Positions 1-6,211 of a stretch of DNA of 7,258 bases are shown here, piece after piece. The translations under genes and the position numbers were made by a program. How positions within the stretch are numbered: position 1 is the first letter of the stretch; the number at the start of each line of letters is the position of its first letter. Below the pieces are notes generated by a model. That model made no database searches. It had not been told where the DNA came from and saw nothing but the letters and a program-made list of their open reading frames with translations. Source of the stretch: Sphaerochaetaceae bacterium (GTDB lineage Bacteria > Spirochaetota > Spirochaetia > Sphaerochaetales > Sphaerochaetaceae); the NCBI GenBank assembly GCA_024405065.1, contig JAKSPF010000059.1, positions 1 through 7,258 on the forward strand. The letters run 5' to 3'.

Positions 1-1
1 A

Positions 2-124
2 TATAAAAAACGCTTATTTGCTGTTGCTCCATCTGTTTTAGATAATATTAACTGTGACGGGAATGTTGTTCTTATAAAAGATTTTAATGCTAAGCCTTTA
101 TATTCTATTGATGACATTTTATAA
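2..124 (+). CDS. 3' end of an unrecognised gene (partial, 40 residues)
   Basis: The frame beginning at base 2 is open from the window edge to a TAA at 122-124. It encodes 40 residues, ending in SIDDIL, and contains no methionine, so any start lies outside the window. The composition (hydrophobic residues mixed with Asp, Asn and Lys) reads like ordinary soluble protein. I recognise no motif and assign no function. It runs towards the convergent fic gene, with 43 bp between the two stop codons. Because it lies on the same strand as rimP, it may have been the neighbour upstream of the rimP operon before fic arrived; that is inference. A chance open stretch of this length cannot be excluded. Confidence 0.45.
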   Translation, partial: YKKRLFAVAPSVLDNINCDGNVVLIKDFNAKPLYSIDDIL

Positions 125-167
125 AAACAAATGTCGGTTTTTGTCTGTGAATCATATATTGTGCTTT

Positions 168-1307
168 TTACGTATCTTTTCTCAGAATTGCCAGATATTC
201 ATCGTAGGCAAACACTCTGTTTCTGGATGCGTTTGTTGTTTCTCTCAGTATACTAAGTGTTATCAGTTTCTTCACTGCATTAGAGACTGCATTGTAACTA
301 AGTTCAAGATACTCGGCTGTTTTACCGATATCTATTATCGGATACTGCTCTATATAATCAAACAACGTTCTTACAGCATCCTTTCCTCTCTTTGACTCCG
401 GTAACAGCTGAATGTTTTTCTTATGAAGCTCTGAAAGTTTTTCAATTGTCTGTAACGCATCCTCAGCTGCTGCGGCCACTGCTTCCAAGAAGAACGCAAC
501 CCACTGTTCATAATTTCCGCTACGCCTTACTTCAGATATTCGGTCATAGTACTCAATCTGATTTTTCTTCAGGAAATAGGATATGTAGATAACCGGCTTA
601 CTCAGAATTTTCTGATTTATCAAATACAGCAAAATCATCAATCGTCCGATTCTTCCGTTTCCATCAAGGAACGGGTGTATCGTTTCAAACTGATAATGGA
701 TCAGTGCGATACGTATCAGCGGATCATACGTCTCTCCTTCATTGATGTATTTTTCCAGATCTGACATGGCACTTTCCATATCTTCTACATTTGGCGGGAT
801 ATATCTTGCATCTTTCAGTGCACAGTTTGCAGAGCCGATCCAGTTCTGAGTTCTTCTGAACTCTCCGGGGTTCTTTTCCTGCCCACGCACTCCATTCATC
901 AACTCTTGATGAGTCTCCTTTATGAGCCGATTACACAGCGGAAGGCTTTTCATTCTATCCAAAGCAAACGTTGCAGCTCTTACATAATTTACGACTTCCT
1001 CAACATTAAGGTTTTTGTTTGCGTCAATATTCGGATCCAGAACATCATCCAGTGTACATTGTGTTCCTTCTATCTGCGAGGATAGAAGTGCCTCTTTTCT
1101 TACATACATAGAAACGAACAGTTCCGTATTTGGGATAAGTTTTGAAGCCATCTCCAAACGAGCAAGTTCAGTATTTGCCTTCACAAGTTTTGCCAACATA
1201 TCATTGTTTATTTCCAGTTCGGGCTTCGGAGGAAGAGCTGTTGGTCTGAACGACTCATACTCAGCTTCCCCGCTTAGGTTTTTTACATATTCTCCTGATC
1301 TATTCAT
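168..1307 (-). CDS. Fic family protein (class II, self-inhibited) with C-terminal winged-helix domain
   Basis: Likely a Fic-domain enzyme of the type that transfers AMP from ATP to a hydroxyl side chain of a target protein; the target is unknown. Numbering from the start at 1307 (379 aa): a Fic_N-like region covers about 15-95, with PPKPE near 26-30 and the inhibitory motif SxxxEG at 76-81, whose Glu80 would block productive ATP binding. The segment YIPPNVEDM (169-177) resembles the flap/target-docking stretch. The catalytic motif HPFLDGNGRIGR (211-222) has His211 and both Arg residues intact. A winged helix-turn-helix-like segment covers about 310-379. This layout matches class II Fic proteins such as Shewanella SO_4266. 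The start at 1307 is chosen because GGAG lies 5 nt upstream (1313-1316) and the best promoter fires downstream of the alternative ATG at 1352. The upstream DNA carries a repeated motif array that this protein may itself bind (inference). No separate antitoxin gene is seen, as expected when the inhibitory helix is built in. It is an accessory gene beside a core operon and may have been acquired horizontally. Confidence 0.93.
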   Translation of the reverse strand: MNRSGEYVKNLSGEAEYESFRPTALPPKPELEINNDMLAKLVKANTELARLEMASKLIPNTELFVSMYVRKEALLSSQIEGTQCTLDDVLDPNIDANKNLNVEEVVNYVRAATFALDRMKSLPLCNRLIKETHQELMNGVRGQEKNPGEFRRTQNWIGSANCALKDARYIPPNVEDMESAMSDLEKYINEGETYDPLIRIALIHYQFETIHPFLDGNGRIGRLMILLYLINQKILSKPVIYISYFLKKNQIEYYDRISEVRRSGNYEQWVAFFLEAVAAAAEDALQTIEKLSELHKKNIQLLPESKRGKDAVRTLFDYIEQYPIIDIGKTAEYLELSYNAVSNAVKKLITLSILRETTNASRNRVFAYDEYLAILRKDT

Positions 1308-1312
1308 CTTAA

Positions 1313-1316
1313 CTCC
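1313..1316 (-). promoter_or_regulatory. Ribosome binding site deciding the fic start
   Basis: On the minus strand GGAG is followed by a 5-nt spacer (TTAAG) and ATG at 1307-1305. The other in-frame ATG at 1352 has only an A/T-rich sequence before it and no Shine-Dalgarno match. The site therefore favours a 379-residue protein over a 394-residue one. Confidence 0.7.
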
Positions 1317-1319
1317 GTC

Positions 1320-1438
1320 TTTACTGAAATAAGCATCTTTATTATGCTTCATTTATTTCATTAAATCAAATATTAACTGAAATAAGATGGTTTTAATCAG
1401 TCGTTTTATTTCACCATATCCTTATTTTACTGAAACAA
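1320..1438. promoter_or_regulatory. Five-site alternating operator array, 53-bp period, upstream of fic
   Basis: Five copies of a motif close to TTTACTGAAATAA are present. On the plus strand they are A (1320-1332, exact), C (1373-1385, one mismatch) and E (1426-1438, ending TGAAACAA). On the minus strand they are B (1353-1365, one mismatch) and D (core TGAAATAA at 1406-1413, flank degenerate). The eight-base cores begin at 1325, 1378 and 1431 for the direct copies and at 1353 and 1406 for the inverted ones, so both series repeat at exactly 53 bp, about five helical turns. Gaps between neighbouring cores alternate 20, 17, 20, 17 bp. The sequence between the motifs is not conserved from one unit to the next, which points to selected spacing rather than a recent duplication. 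Copies A and B overlap the fic promoter region. A multi-site operator for a dimeric or oligomeric repressor is inferred; the Fic protein's winged helix is the leading candidate binder. Confidence 0.7.
1341..1369 (-). promoter_or_regulatory. Predicted sigma-70 promoter of fic
   Basis: Reading the minus strand, TTGATT (1369-1364) is followed by exactly 17 nt and then CATAAT (1346-1341). The hexamers match the -35 and -10 consensus at 4 and 5 of 6 positions. Transcription would begin near 1336-1334, leaving a leader of roughly 27-29 nt that contains operator copy A and the GGAG site. Copy B sits in the spacer between the hexamers. This placement predicts repression when the operators are occupied. 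The -10 also lies partly in a short dyad, AAGCAT (1331-1336) with ATGCTT (1344-1349). Confidence 0.55.
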
Positions 1439-1483
1439 AATCCACCGCCGGACTCATGGCTCTATCGCACAAGAATATTCAGG

Positions 1484-1512
1484 TTGACACGTTTTGTCCG
1501 TTTCGGTATGCT
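1484..1512 (+). promoter_or_regulatory. Predicted sigma-70 promoter of the rimP-nusA-infB-rbfA-truB operon
   Basis: A perfect TTGACA -35 (1484-1489) is separated by 17 nt from TATGCT (1507-1512), a 4-of-6 match to the -10 consensus. The start point would be about 1517-1519, giving a leader of roughly 60 nt that includes the terminator hairpin at 1541-1566. It lies 45 bp beyond the last operator copy of the divergent fic array. Confidence 0.6.
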
Positions 1513-1523
1513 GACAACAGATT

Positions 1524-1540
1524 TTAAAACTTTGTTTTAA
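1524..1540 (+). promoter_or_regulatory. Leader hairpin, possible part of an antiterminator switch
   Basis: TTAAAAC (1524-1530) and GTTTTAA (1534-1540) form a perfect 7-bp inverted repeat with a 3-nt loop. It directly abuts the terminator stem that starts at 1541. The AAAACT at 1526-1531 can alternatively pair with AGTTTT at 1548-1553, which would pull bases out of the terminator stem and loop. A mutually exclusive pair of folds is therefore possible, but the helices are short and A/T-rich. Confidence 0.35.
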
Positions 1541-1566
1541 GGGATCGAGTTTTCGGTCCCTTTTTT
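1541..1566 (+). terminator. Intrinsic terminator/attenuator in the rimP leader
   Basis: GGGATCGA (1541-1548) pairs with TCGGTCCC (1553-1560), an 8-bp stem with one G-U pair and a GTTT loop. It is followed at once by six T residues (1561-1566). This is a textbook Rho-independent terminator on the plus strand; the minus-strand reading lacks a T tract. It lies after the predicted rimP promoter and 14 nt before the rimP ATG, so it would act as an attenuator that releases an RNA of about 45-50 nt unless it is read through. Enterobacterial rimP-nusA operons are also known to be attenuated in the leader, with NusA feedback. Applying that mechanism here is inference. It could alternatively end an unseen upstream transcript. 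Confidence 0.7.
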
Positions 1567-1579
1567 GTAGAATTTTTGT

Positions 1580-2128
1580 ATGTTGAAGAACGAGATAAAA
1601 GAGAACAGTCTGTTCGGAGAACTTTCCGGTATTGCCTCATCTTTCGGAATGGTTATTGTTGATGTAAACAAAACGGTACGTTCCGGAGGAGAGATTCATG
1701 TCTCAATAACGGTGATGAATATTGACGGTGATACGGGAATAGATGACTGTGAGAAATTTCACAGGGCGGTGTTGCCTTTGCTTGAACTTAAGATAGGCAG
1801 AGACGTGTTGTCAACTGAGGTTGAAACTCCGGGTCTTCAAAGAAATTTCAAGGACTTTTATGAATTTTCCGTTTTTACAGAACGCAGGTGCAGGCTTTAC
1901 AGTCTGAACATGGAATCATGGATTCAAGGTGTCATTAACAAAGTTGAAAATGATATGGTTGAAATGACCGGATGTATCGTGGAAAACAGCGGTGAGAAAT
2001 GTGACAGCATGAAGTTCGGTATTGATGATATTCAAAAAGCAAAACTTGATTGGAAATTTGAAGACCTGAAAAAAAATAAAAAAAATTTTACGGGAGATAG
2101 TAATGTCGGAATTAAAAGAAGCCATTGA
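1580..2128 (+). CDS. rimP: Ribosome maturation factor RimP
   Basis: RimP assists assembly of the 30S subunit, acting on the region where S12 binds, in the cytoplasm. The 182-residue product shows the family's central signature: GIDDCEKFHRAVLPLLEL (53-70), equivalent to the SIDDCE stretch, and STEVETPGLQRNFKD (78-92), equivalent to the VSSPGLDRPL segment. These close the N-terminal alpha/beta domain. A small beta domain follows from about 95 to 165 and ends in the Lys-rich AKLDWKFEDLKKNKK. The last 14 residues or so run into nusA and look like an add-on of the overlap. The start at 1580 has no recognisable Shine-Dalgarno sequence; the bases before it are GTAGAATTTTTGT. It is the first gene of the operon and its 3' end overlaps nusA by 26 nt. 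Family assignment is secure; the start is reasonable because the N-terminal helix is complete. Confidence 0.93.
   Translation: MLKNEIKENSLFGELSGIASSFGMVIVDVNKTVRSGGEIHVSITVMNIDGDTGIDDCEKFHRAVLPLLELKIGRDVLSTEVETPGLQRNFKDFYEFSVFTERRCRLYSLNMESWIQGVINKVENDMVEMTGCIVENSGEKCDSMKFGIDDIQKAKLDWKFEDLKKNKKNFTGDSNVGIKRSH
2092..2096 (+). promoter_or_regulatory. nusA ribosome binding site inside rimP
   Basis: GGGAG stands 6 nt before the nusA ATG at 2103 and lies within the last codons of rimP, just after an A8-T-A8-TTTT tract. Ribosomes finishing rimP would pass over it, so translation of nusA is probably coupled to rimP. Confidence 0.65.
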
Positions 2129-3557
2129 TTTGATGGTACATGAAAAGGGTATTTCTCAAGAGCTTGTGCTTGATACAATCAGACAGACCCTGCTTGCAAC
2201 GTATAAGAACAAGTACAAGACGGATGAAAACGCAGTTGTAACATTTGCAGAAGATCTTTCATCAGTAGAGCTTGCATCAAAAAAGAAAGTGGTTTCTGAT
2301 GAAGACTTTGAAGATGATGTTCTTGAAATTCCTCTTTCAGAAGCACTTGAGCTTTCTGAAGAGGCAGAAATAGGTGATGAACTTCTGATTTCCATTGATC
2401 CTAAAACTTTCAACAGAGGACAGGTTCAAACCGGAAAACAGAGGGCACAAAGCCAAATCAGAGAAATTCAGAAGGACGAGCTTCTCTCTGAGTTCAGAGG
2501 AAAAGTCGGTGAAATCATCAACGGTTATGTTCAGACAATCAGAGAAGAAGGTGACATGATGATTGATTTGGGTAAAACTTCCGGATATCTTCCCAAAAAG
2601 AACCAGAGCCCCAAAGAAGTTTATCAGAAAGGTGACAGGATAAGATGCTATGTTGAAAGCGTAAAACCGGATGAAAAAAATGACAAGAACATCAAGGTTC
2701 TTCTTTCAAGAGTCCATGAAGATTTCATAAAAAAACTTTTCTACATAAATGTTCCGGAACTTGTTGCAAAGAATCCCGGACTTGAAATAGTAAAAATCGT
2801 GCGCGAACCGGGTTACAGAACAAAAGTTGCCGTGTGGCCGAAAAAGAGTGATGTTGACGCCGTAGGTACCTGTGTAGGACTGAAGGGAACACGAATACAG
2901 ACAATAATGAAAGAAATTGATGATGAGCGCATTGATGTTGTCAAGTGGGATCCTAATCCCCTTGAATATATAGCCAATGCTCTTTCTCCCGCCAAAGTTT
3001 CAAGGATTTTTGTTACTGACTACGATAAAAAATCCGCAGTTGCAATTGTTGAACCGTCCCAACTTTCCCTTGCAATAGGCAAGCAGGGTCTCAATGTCCG
3101 CCTTGTAAACCGAATGTGTGACTGGATGGTTGATGTCAAGACGCAGGAAGATTTTGAAAATATGCCGATGTTTGCAGAGGCAAGGGCTGCTGCAGATGCA
3201 GTATTTACCGATATTCCTCTTGATGTTGACAGTACAGAATATGCGTCTGAAGACGGTATTTCGCTTTCAGATTATCTTGATGCTGATCTTGCAAAACGTC
3301 TTGCCGGTCATGATATTCTTTATGTTGAAGATTTTATTGAATATTCAGAAGAAGATCTGAAGGCATTAGGGGACATTTCCGACGAAGAAATTGCCTATAT
3401 AAATGAAACAATAAAGAAAAATGTTGATATAGTTGAAAATGAAGTTGAATCGGAAGACTCTGAGGATTTTGTTTGTCCGAACTGCGGTCATCCGATTCGT
3501 GTAGGTATGACAGAATGTCCGAACTGTCATGTAGGAATCAGTTTTGAAGAGGAGTGA
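2103..3557 (+). CDS. nusA: Transcription termination/antitermination factor NusA with C-terminal zinc ribbon
   Basis: NusA binds elongating RNA polymerase and nascent RNA, modulating pausing, intrinsic termination and antitermination. The 484-residue product has the N-terminal polymerase-binding domain (about 1-125), an S1 domain (about 131-204), KH1 (about 209-290, GLKG at 259-262) and KH2 (about 300-345, IGKQGLNVR at 325-333). A helix-hairpin-helix-like segment covers about 388-440. After an acidic linker the protein ends in two CPNC pairs, at 458-461 and 472-475, spaced as a four-cysteine zinc ribbon. Such a ribbon is absent from the well-studied E. coli and Bacillus NusA proteins. The start at 2103 has a strong GGGAG site and matches the usual NusA N-terminus (SELKEAIDLMVHEKGIS). 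The gene overlaps rimP at its front and touches infB at its end. Confidence 0.97.
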   Translation: MSELKEAIDLMVHEKGISQELVLDTIRQTLLATYKNKYKTDENAVVTFAEDLSSVELASKKKVVSDEDFEDDVLEIPLSEALELSEEAEIGDELLISIDPKTFNRGQVQTGKQRAQSQIREIQKDELLSEFRGKVGEIINGYVQTIREEGDMMIDLGKTSGYLPKKNQSPKEVYQKGDRIRCYVESVKPDEKNDKNIKVLLSRVHEDFIKKLFYINVPELVAKNPGLEIVKIVREPGYRTKVAVWPKKSDVDAVGTCVGLKGTRIQTIMKEIDDERIDVVKWDPNPLEYIANALSPAKVSRIFVTDYDKKSAVAIVEPSQLSLAIGKQGLNVRLVNRMCDWMVDVKTQEDFENMPMFAEARAAADAVFTDIPLDVDSTEYASEDGISLSDYLDADLAKRLAGHDILYVEDFIEYSEEDLKALGDISDEEIAYINETIKKNVDIVENEVESEDSEDFVCPNCGHPIRVGMTECPNCHVGISFEEE

Positions 3558-3565
3558 TGTTGCAG

Positions 3566-6211
3566 ATGCCAGAAGATACAACAAAACCTAAGGCAACTCT
3601 CATAAAGCAGGTAAAACCGGTTGATGTTTCTCCACAGCCTCAGGCTGTGATTACTCAGTCTGCACCGGTGGAAAAAAAGAAAGTTGTAGTACTCAAGAAA
3701 AAACCTACTGTTGTTGTAAAGGCTCAGGAACAGGAAAAAGAAAGGGAAAAAAATGTTGTCCCGTCACAGAGGGAAAAGGCACCGGAAAAAAAGACTGATT
3801 CCGAGACCGAAAAAAAATCCGCAACAAAAACAACTGTGGAAAAAAACGGCGGAAAAAACATTTCACAGAAGGCTCCAGAACAGAGACCTGTTCATAAACC
3901 CTCAACTGTTGCTCAGTCCGTTACTGTTAAGAAAATAGTTAAAAAAATCACAGCTGCAAGTACAACGATAAACAACGGACCGATTATCATTTCCGGTGAT
4001 AATCTGCCTCCTATGTTTTCCAAAAATGATATGAGACCTCAGGTCTCAAGACCTGTCGGTTCTGTCGGCGGTGTTTCATACGGACGTGACGGACAAAGGC
4101 TCAATCCGAGATTTCAGCCCAGAGGATCAAGACCTCAGGGGCAGAGGGGTCCGATTCAAGGGAGCTATACCCCGAAATCAAGCCAAGGCGGAGGACGAGG
4201 TTCTAATACCGGATTCAACAGAGGTCCGCAGGGTAATAGACCGGGTTTTCCGGGTAAATTTTCAGGACGTGGCGGTTTTCAGCCTGCAGAATCAATATCC
4301 GAAGGCAAAAACAAGCGGGTTTTTTCCAAAGATAAGGGCAGAGATCGCAGACATGAAATACAGGATGATGAATTTGAACTTAAACAGTTCGGGAAGAAAA
4401 AGTCTTCGGATCAGGCAGCCGTTGTATCAAAGAATATTGACATAATGGCTTCCATAACTGTCAGTGATCTTGCAAAAAAGATGAATATCAAAGCATCTGA
4501 AATCATTGCAAAATTGCTCAGTATGGGGCAGATGGTGAGTATCAATCAGGTAATTGACAGCGATACTGCCACAATTATCGCCGAGGAATACGGATGTCAG
4601 GTACATCTTATTGATCTGTACGAAGAAACCGTCATTGAAAGTGAGAAAGACAGTGCCGATTCTCTCAAACCGAGGGCTCCTATTGTTACTGTCATGGGGC
4701 ATGTTGATCACGGAAAAACAAAGCTGCTTGATGCGATAAGACAGACCAATGTTGTTGAAGGTGAATTCGGAGGAATCACTCAGCATATCGGTGCATACAA
4801 GGTAAATATTCCCGGAAAGGGTGATGTTGTTTTCCTTGATACTCCGGGTCATGCGGCATTCACAATGATGAGGGCAAGAGGTGCTCAGCTTACCGATATT
4901 GTTGTTCTTGTTGTTGCTGCCAATGATGGAGTGATGCCTCAGACTCTTGAGGCCATTGACCACGCAAAAGCTGCAAAAGTTCCTATTGTTGTTGCAATAA
5001 ACAAGATTGATCTTCCGGATGCCAAGCCGGAGAGAGTCAAACAGCAACTTTCCGAACGCGGACTGATGCCGGAAGAATGGGGCGGAGATACCATGTTCTG
5101 TGAAATTTCTGCAAAGCAGAAGATAGGAATAGACAATCTGCTTGAAACAATTTTGCTGCAGGCGGAGGTTATGGAACTGAAAGCAAATCCTGATTGCCGT
5201 GCTGAAGGTAAGATTCTTGAAGCAAGAATTGATCAGGGTAGGGGTACGGTGGCTTCAGTGATTGTACAAAGAGGTACATTGAAACAGGGAGACTATTATC
5301 TTGCGGGAATTTACTCCGGCAGGGTGAGGGCAATGTTTGACGATAAAGGTAAAAAAATAAAGTCTGCAGGTCCTTCAACCCCTGTTGAGGTAATCGGTCT
5401 TTCCGATGTTCCATCCGCAGGAGATCCGTTCCAAGTATGTGAAGATGAAAAACAGGCAAGACAGATAGGAGCAAAGAGACAGGAACTTGAAAGGCTCAAT
5501 CAGGCAAGCAAGTTCAGAAAGGTTACTCTTGAAACTCTTAATGAAGCAATTAAAGAAGGTGAGGCGCAGGAACTCAATATTGTAATCAAGGGCGATGTTC
5601 AGGGTTCTGTTGAGGCTCTTCAGCTTGCTCTTGAAAAACTCAGTACGTCTGAAATAAGAGTGCATGTGATACGTGCGGCTGCGGGTGCAATAATTGAAGA
5701 CGATATCAATCTTGCTTCGGCAAGTGAGAATCCTGCACTTGTGATAGGTTTCAATGTAAGACCAACACCTAAAGCACAGGCCCGTGCGGACGAGGAAAGA
5801 GTTGAGATAAGAAAGTACAACATCATATACAATGTTGTTGATGATGTGAAAGCTGCAATGGAAGGTATGCTTTCTCCTGAACGTTCTGAGATTGACGTCG
5901 GTACGGCTCAGGTACTGCAGGTATTCAAGATTCCCAAAATCGGTCTTATTGCAGGATGCAGGGTGAACAGCGGTTCCGTCAAGAGAAGCAATTTCCTCAG
6001 AATTTACAGAGATAATGTGCTTCTTTCCGACGAACTTCTCAAAATTGCGTCTCTGAAACATCTTAAAGATGATGTAAAGGAAGTAACCGAAGGCTTTGAA
6101 TGCGGTATCGGTATTGAGGATTTCCAGAACATCAAAGAGGGGGATCTCATTGAATTTGTAGAAATCCGTGAGACTGCAAGAAAACTTGAGACTTCCGGAG
6201 AGTACATCTGA
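3566..6211 (+). CDS. infB: Translation initiation factor IF-2
   Basis: IF2 is the GTPase that delivers initiator fMet-tRNA to the 30S subunit and promotes subunit joining. Counting from 3566 (881 aa), a long disordered tail covers 1-290. It is Lys/Glu-rich at first, then rich in Arg, Gly, Gln and Pro (about 157-237). The IF2_N domain lies at about 295-347. The G domain carries G1 GHVDHGKT (378-385), switch I GGITQHIGA (402-410), DTPGH (425-429), NKID (479-482) and SAK (515-517). Domains II-IV complete the protein, including GDVQGSVEAL and GTAQVLQVFKI, so it is intact. The start is uncertain: GTG 3554, ATG 3557 (overlapping the nusA TGA), TTG 3560 and ATG 3566 are all in frame. AGGAG ends at 3554, 2 nt before 3557 and 11 nt before 3566. 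I prefer 3566 because MPEDTTKPKATLIK looks like a natural N-terminus, but 3557 is also plausible. It overlaps rbfA by one base. Confidence 0.96.
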   Translation: MPEDTTKPKATLIKQVKPVDVSPQPQAVITQSAPVEKKKVVVLKKKPTVVVKAQEQEKEREKNVVPSQREKAPEKKTDSETEKKSATKTTVEKNGGKNISQKAPEQRPVHKPSTVAQSVTVKKIVKKITAASTTINNGPIIISGDNLPPMFSKNDMRPQVSRPVGSVGGVSYGRDGQRLNPRFQPRGSRPQGQRGPIQGSYTPKSSQGGGRGSNTGFNRGPQGNRPGFPGKFSGRGGFQPAESISEGKNKRVFSKDKGRDRRHEIQDDEFELKQFGKKKSSDQAAVVSKNIDIMASITVSDLAKKMNIKASEIIAKLLSMGQMVSINQVIDSDTATIIAEEYGCQVHLIDLYEETVIESEKDSADSLKPRAPIVTVMGHVDHGKTKLLDAIRQTNVVEGEFGGITQHIGAYKVNIPGKGDVVFLDTPGHAAFTMMRARGAQLTDIVVLVVAANDGVMPQTLEAIDHAKAAKVPIVVAINKIDLPDAKPERVKQQLSERGLMPEEWGGDTMFCEISAKQKIGIDNLLETILLQAEVMELKANPDCRAEGKILEARIDQGRGTVASVIVQRGTLKQGDYYLAGIYSGRVRAMFDDKGKKIKSAGPSTPVEVIGLSDVPSAGDPFQVCEDEKQARQIGAKRQELERLNQASKFRKVTLETLNEAIKEGEAQELNIVIKGDVQGSVEALQLALEKLSTSEIRVHVIRAAAGAIIEDDINLASASENPALVIGFNVRPTPKAQARADEERVEIRKYNIIYNVVDDVKAAMEGMLSPERSEIDVGTAQVLQVFKIPKIGLIAGCRVNSGSVKRSNFLRIYRDNVLLSDELLKIASLKHLKDDVKEVTEGFECGIGIEDFQNIKEGDLIEFVEIRETARKLETSGEYI
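6197..6202 (+). promoter_or_regulatory. rbfA ribosome binding site inside infB
   Basis: GGAGAG lies 8-10 nt before the rbfA ATG at 6211, within the last codons of infB. The infB stop and the rbfA start share one base (TGATG), the typical arrangement for stop-restart coupling. Confidence 0.6.

Noticed and set aside
123..142. AAAAAC / GTTTTT dyad between the two convergent stop codons, a possible bidirectional terminator
   Set aside because: The stem is six weak A/T-dominated pairs with an 8-nt loop and no clear T tract beyond it on either strand; too weak to call.
1308..1352. N-terminal extension of Fic from the ATG at 1352
   Set aside because: No ribosome binding site, and the best promoter would start RNA downstream of this ATG; the segment instead contains operator copy A.
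1320..1438. CRISPR array or simple tandem repeat as the explanation of the 53-bp periodicity
   Set aside because: Only 8-13-bp motifs repeat, they alternate in strand, and the intervening sequence is A/T-rich and overlaps a promoter and a coding start; no CRISPR-length repeat or cas gene is present.
1456..1527. A 23-codon plus-strand frame (ATG GCT CTA ... TTT TAA) ending at the leader hairpin, a possible leader peptide
   Set aside because: It has no Shine-Dalgarno site and spans the predicted operon promoter, so that promoter's RNA would not contain its start. Chance open frame is more likely.
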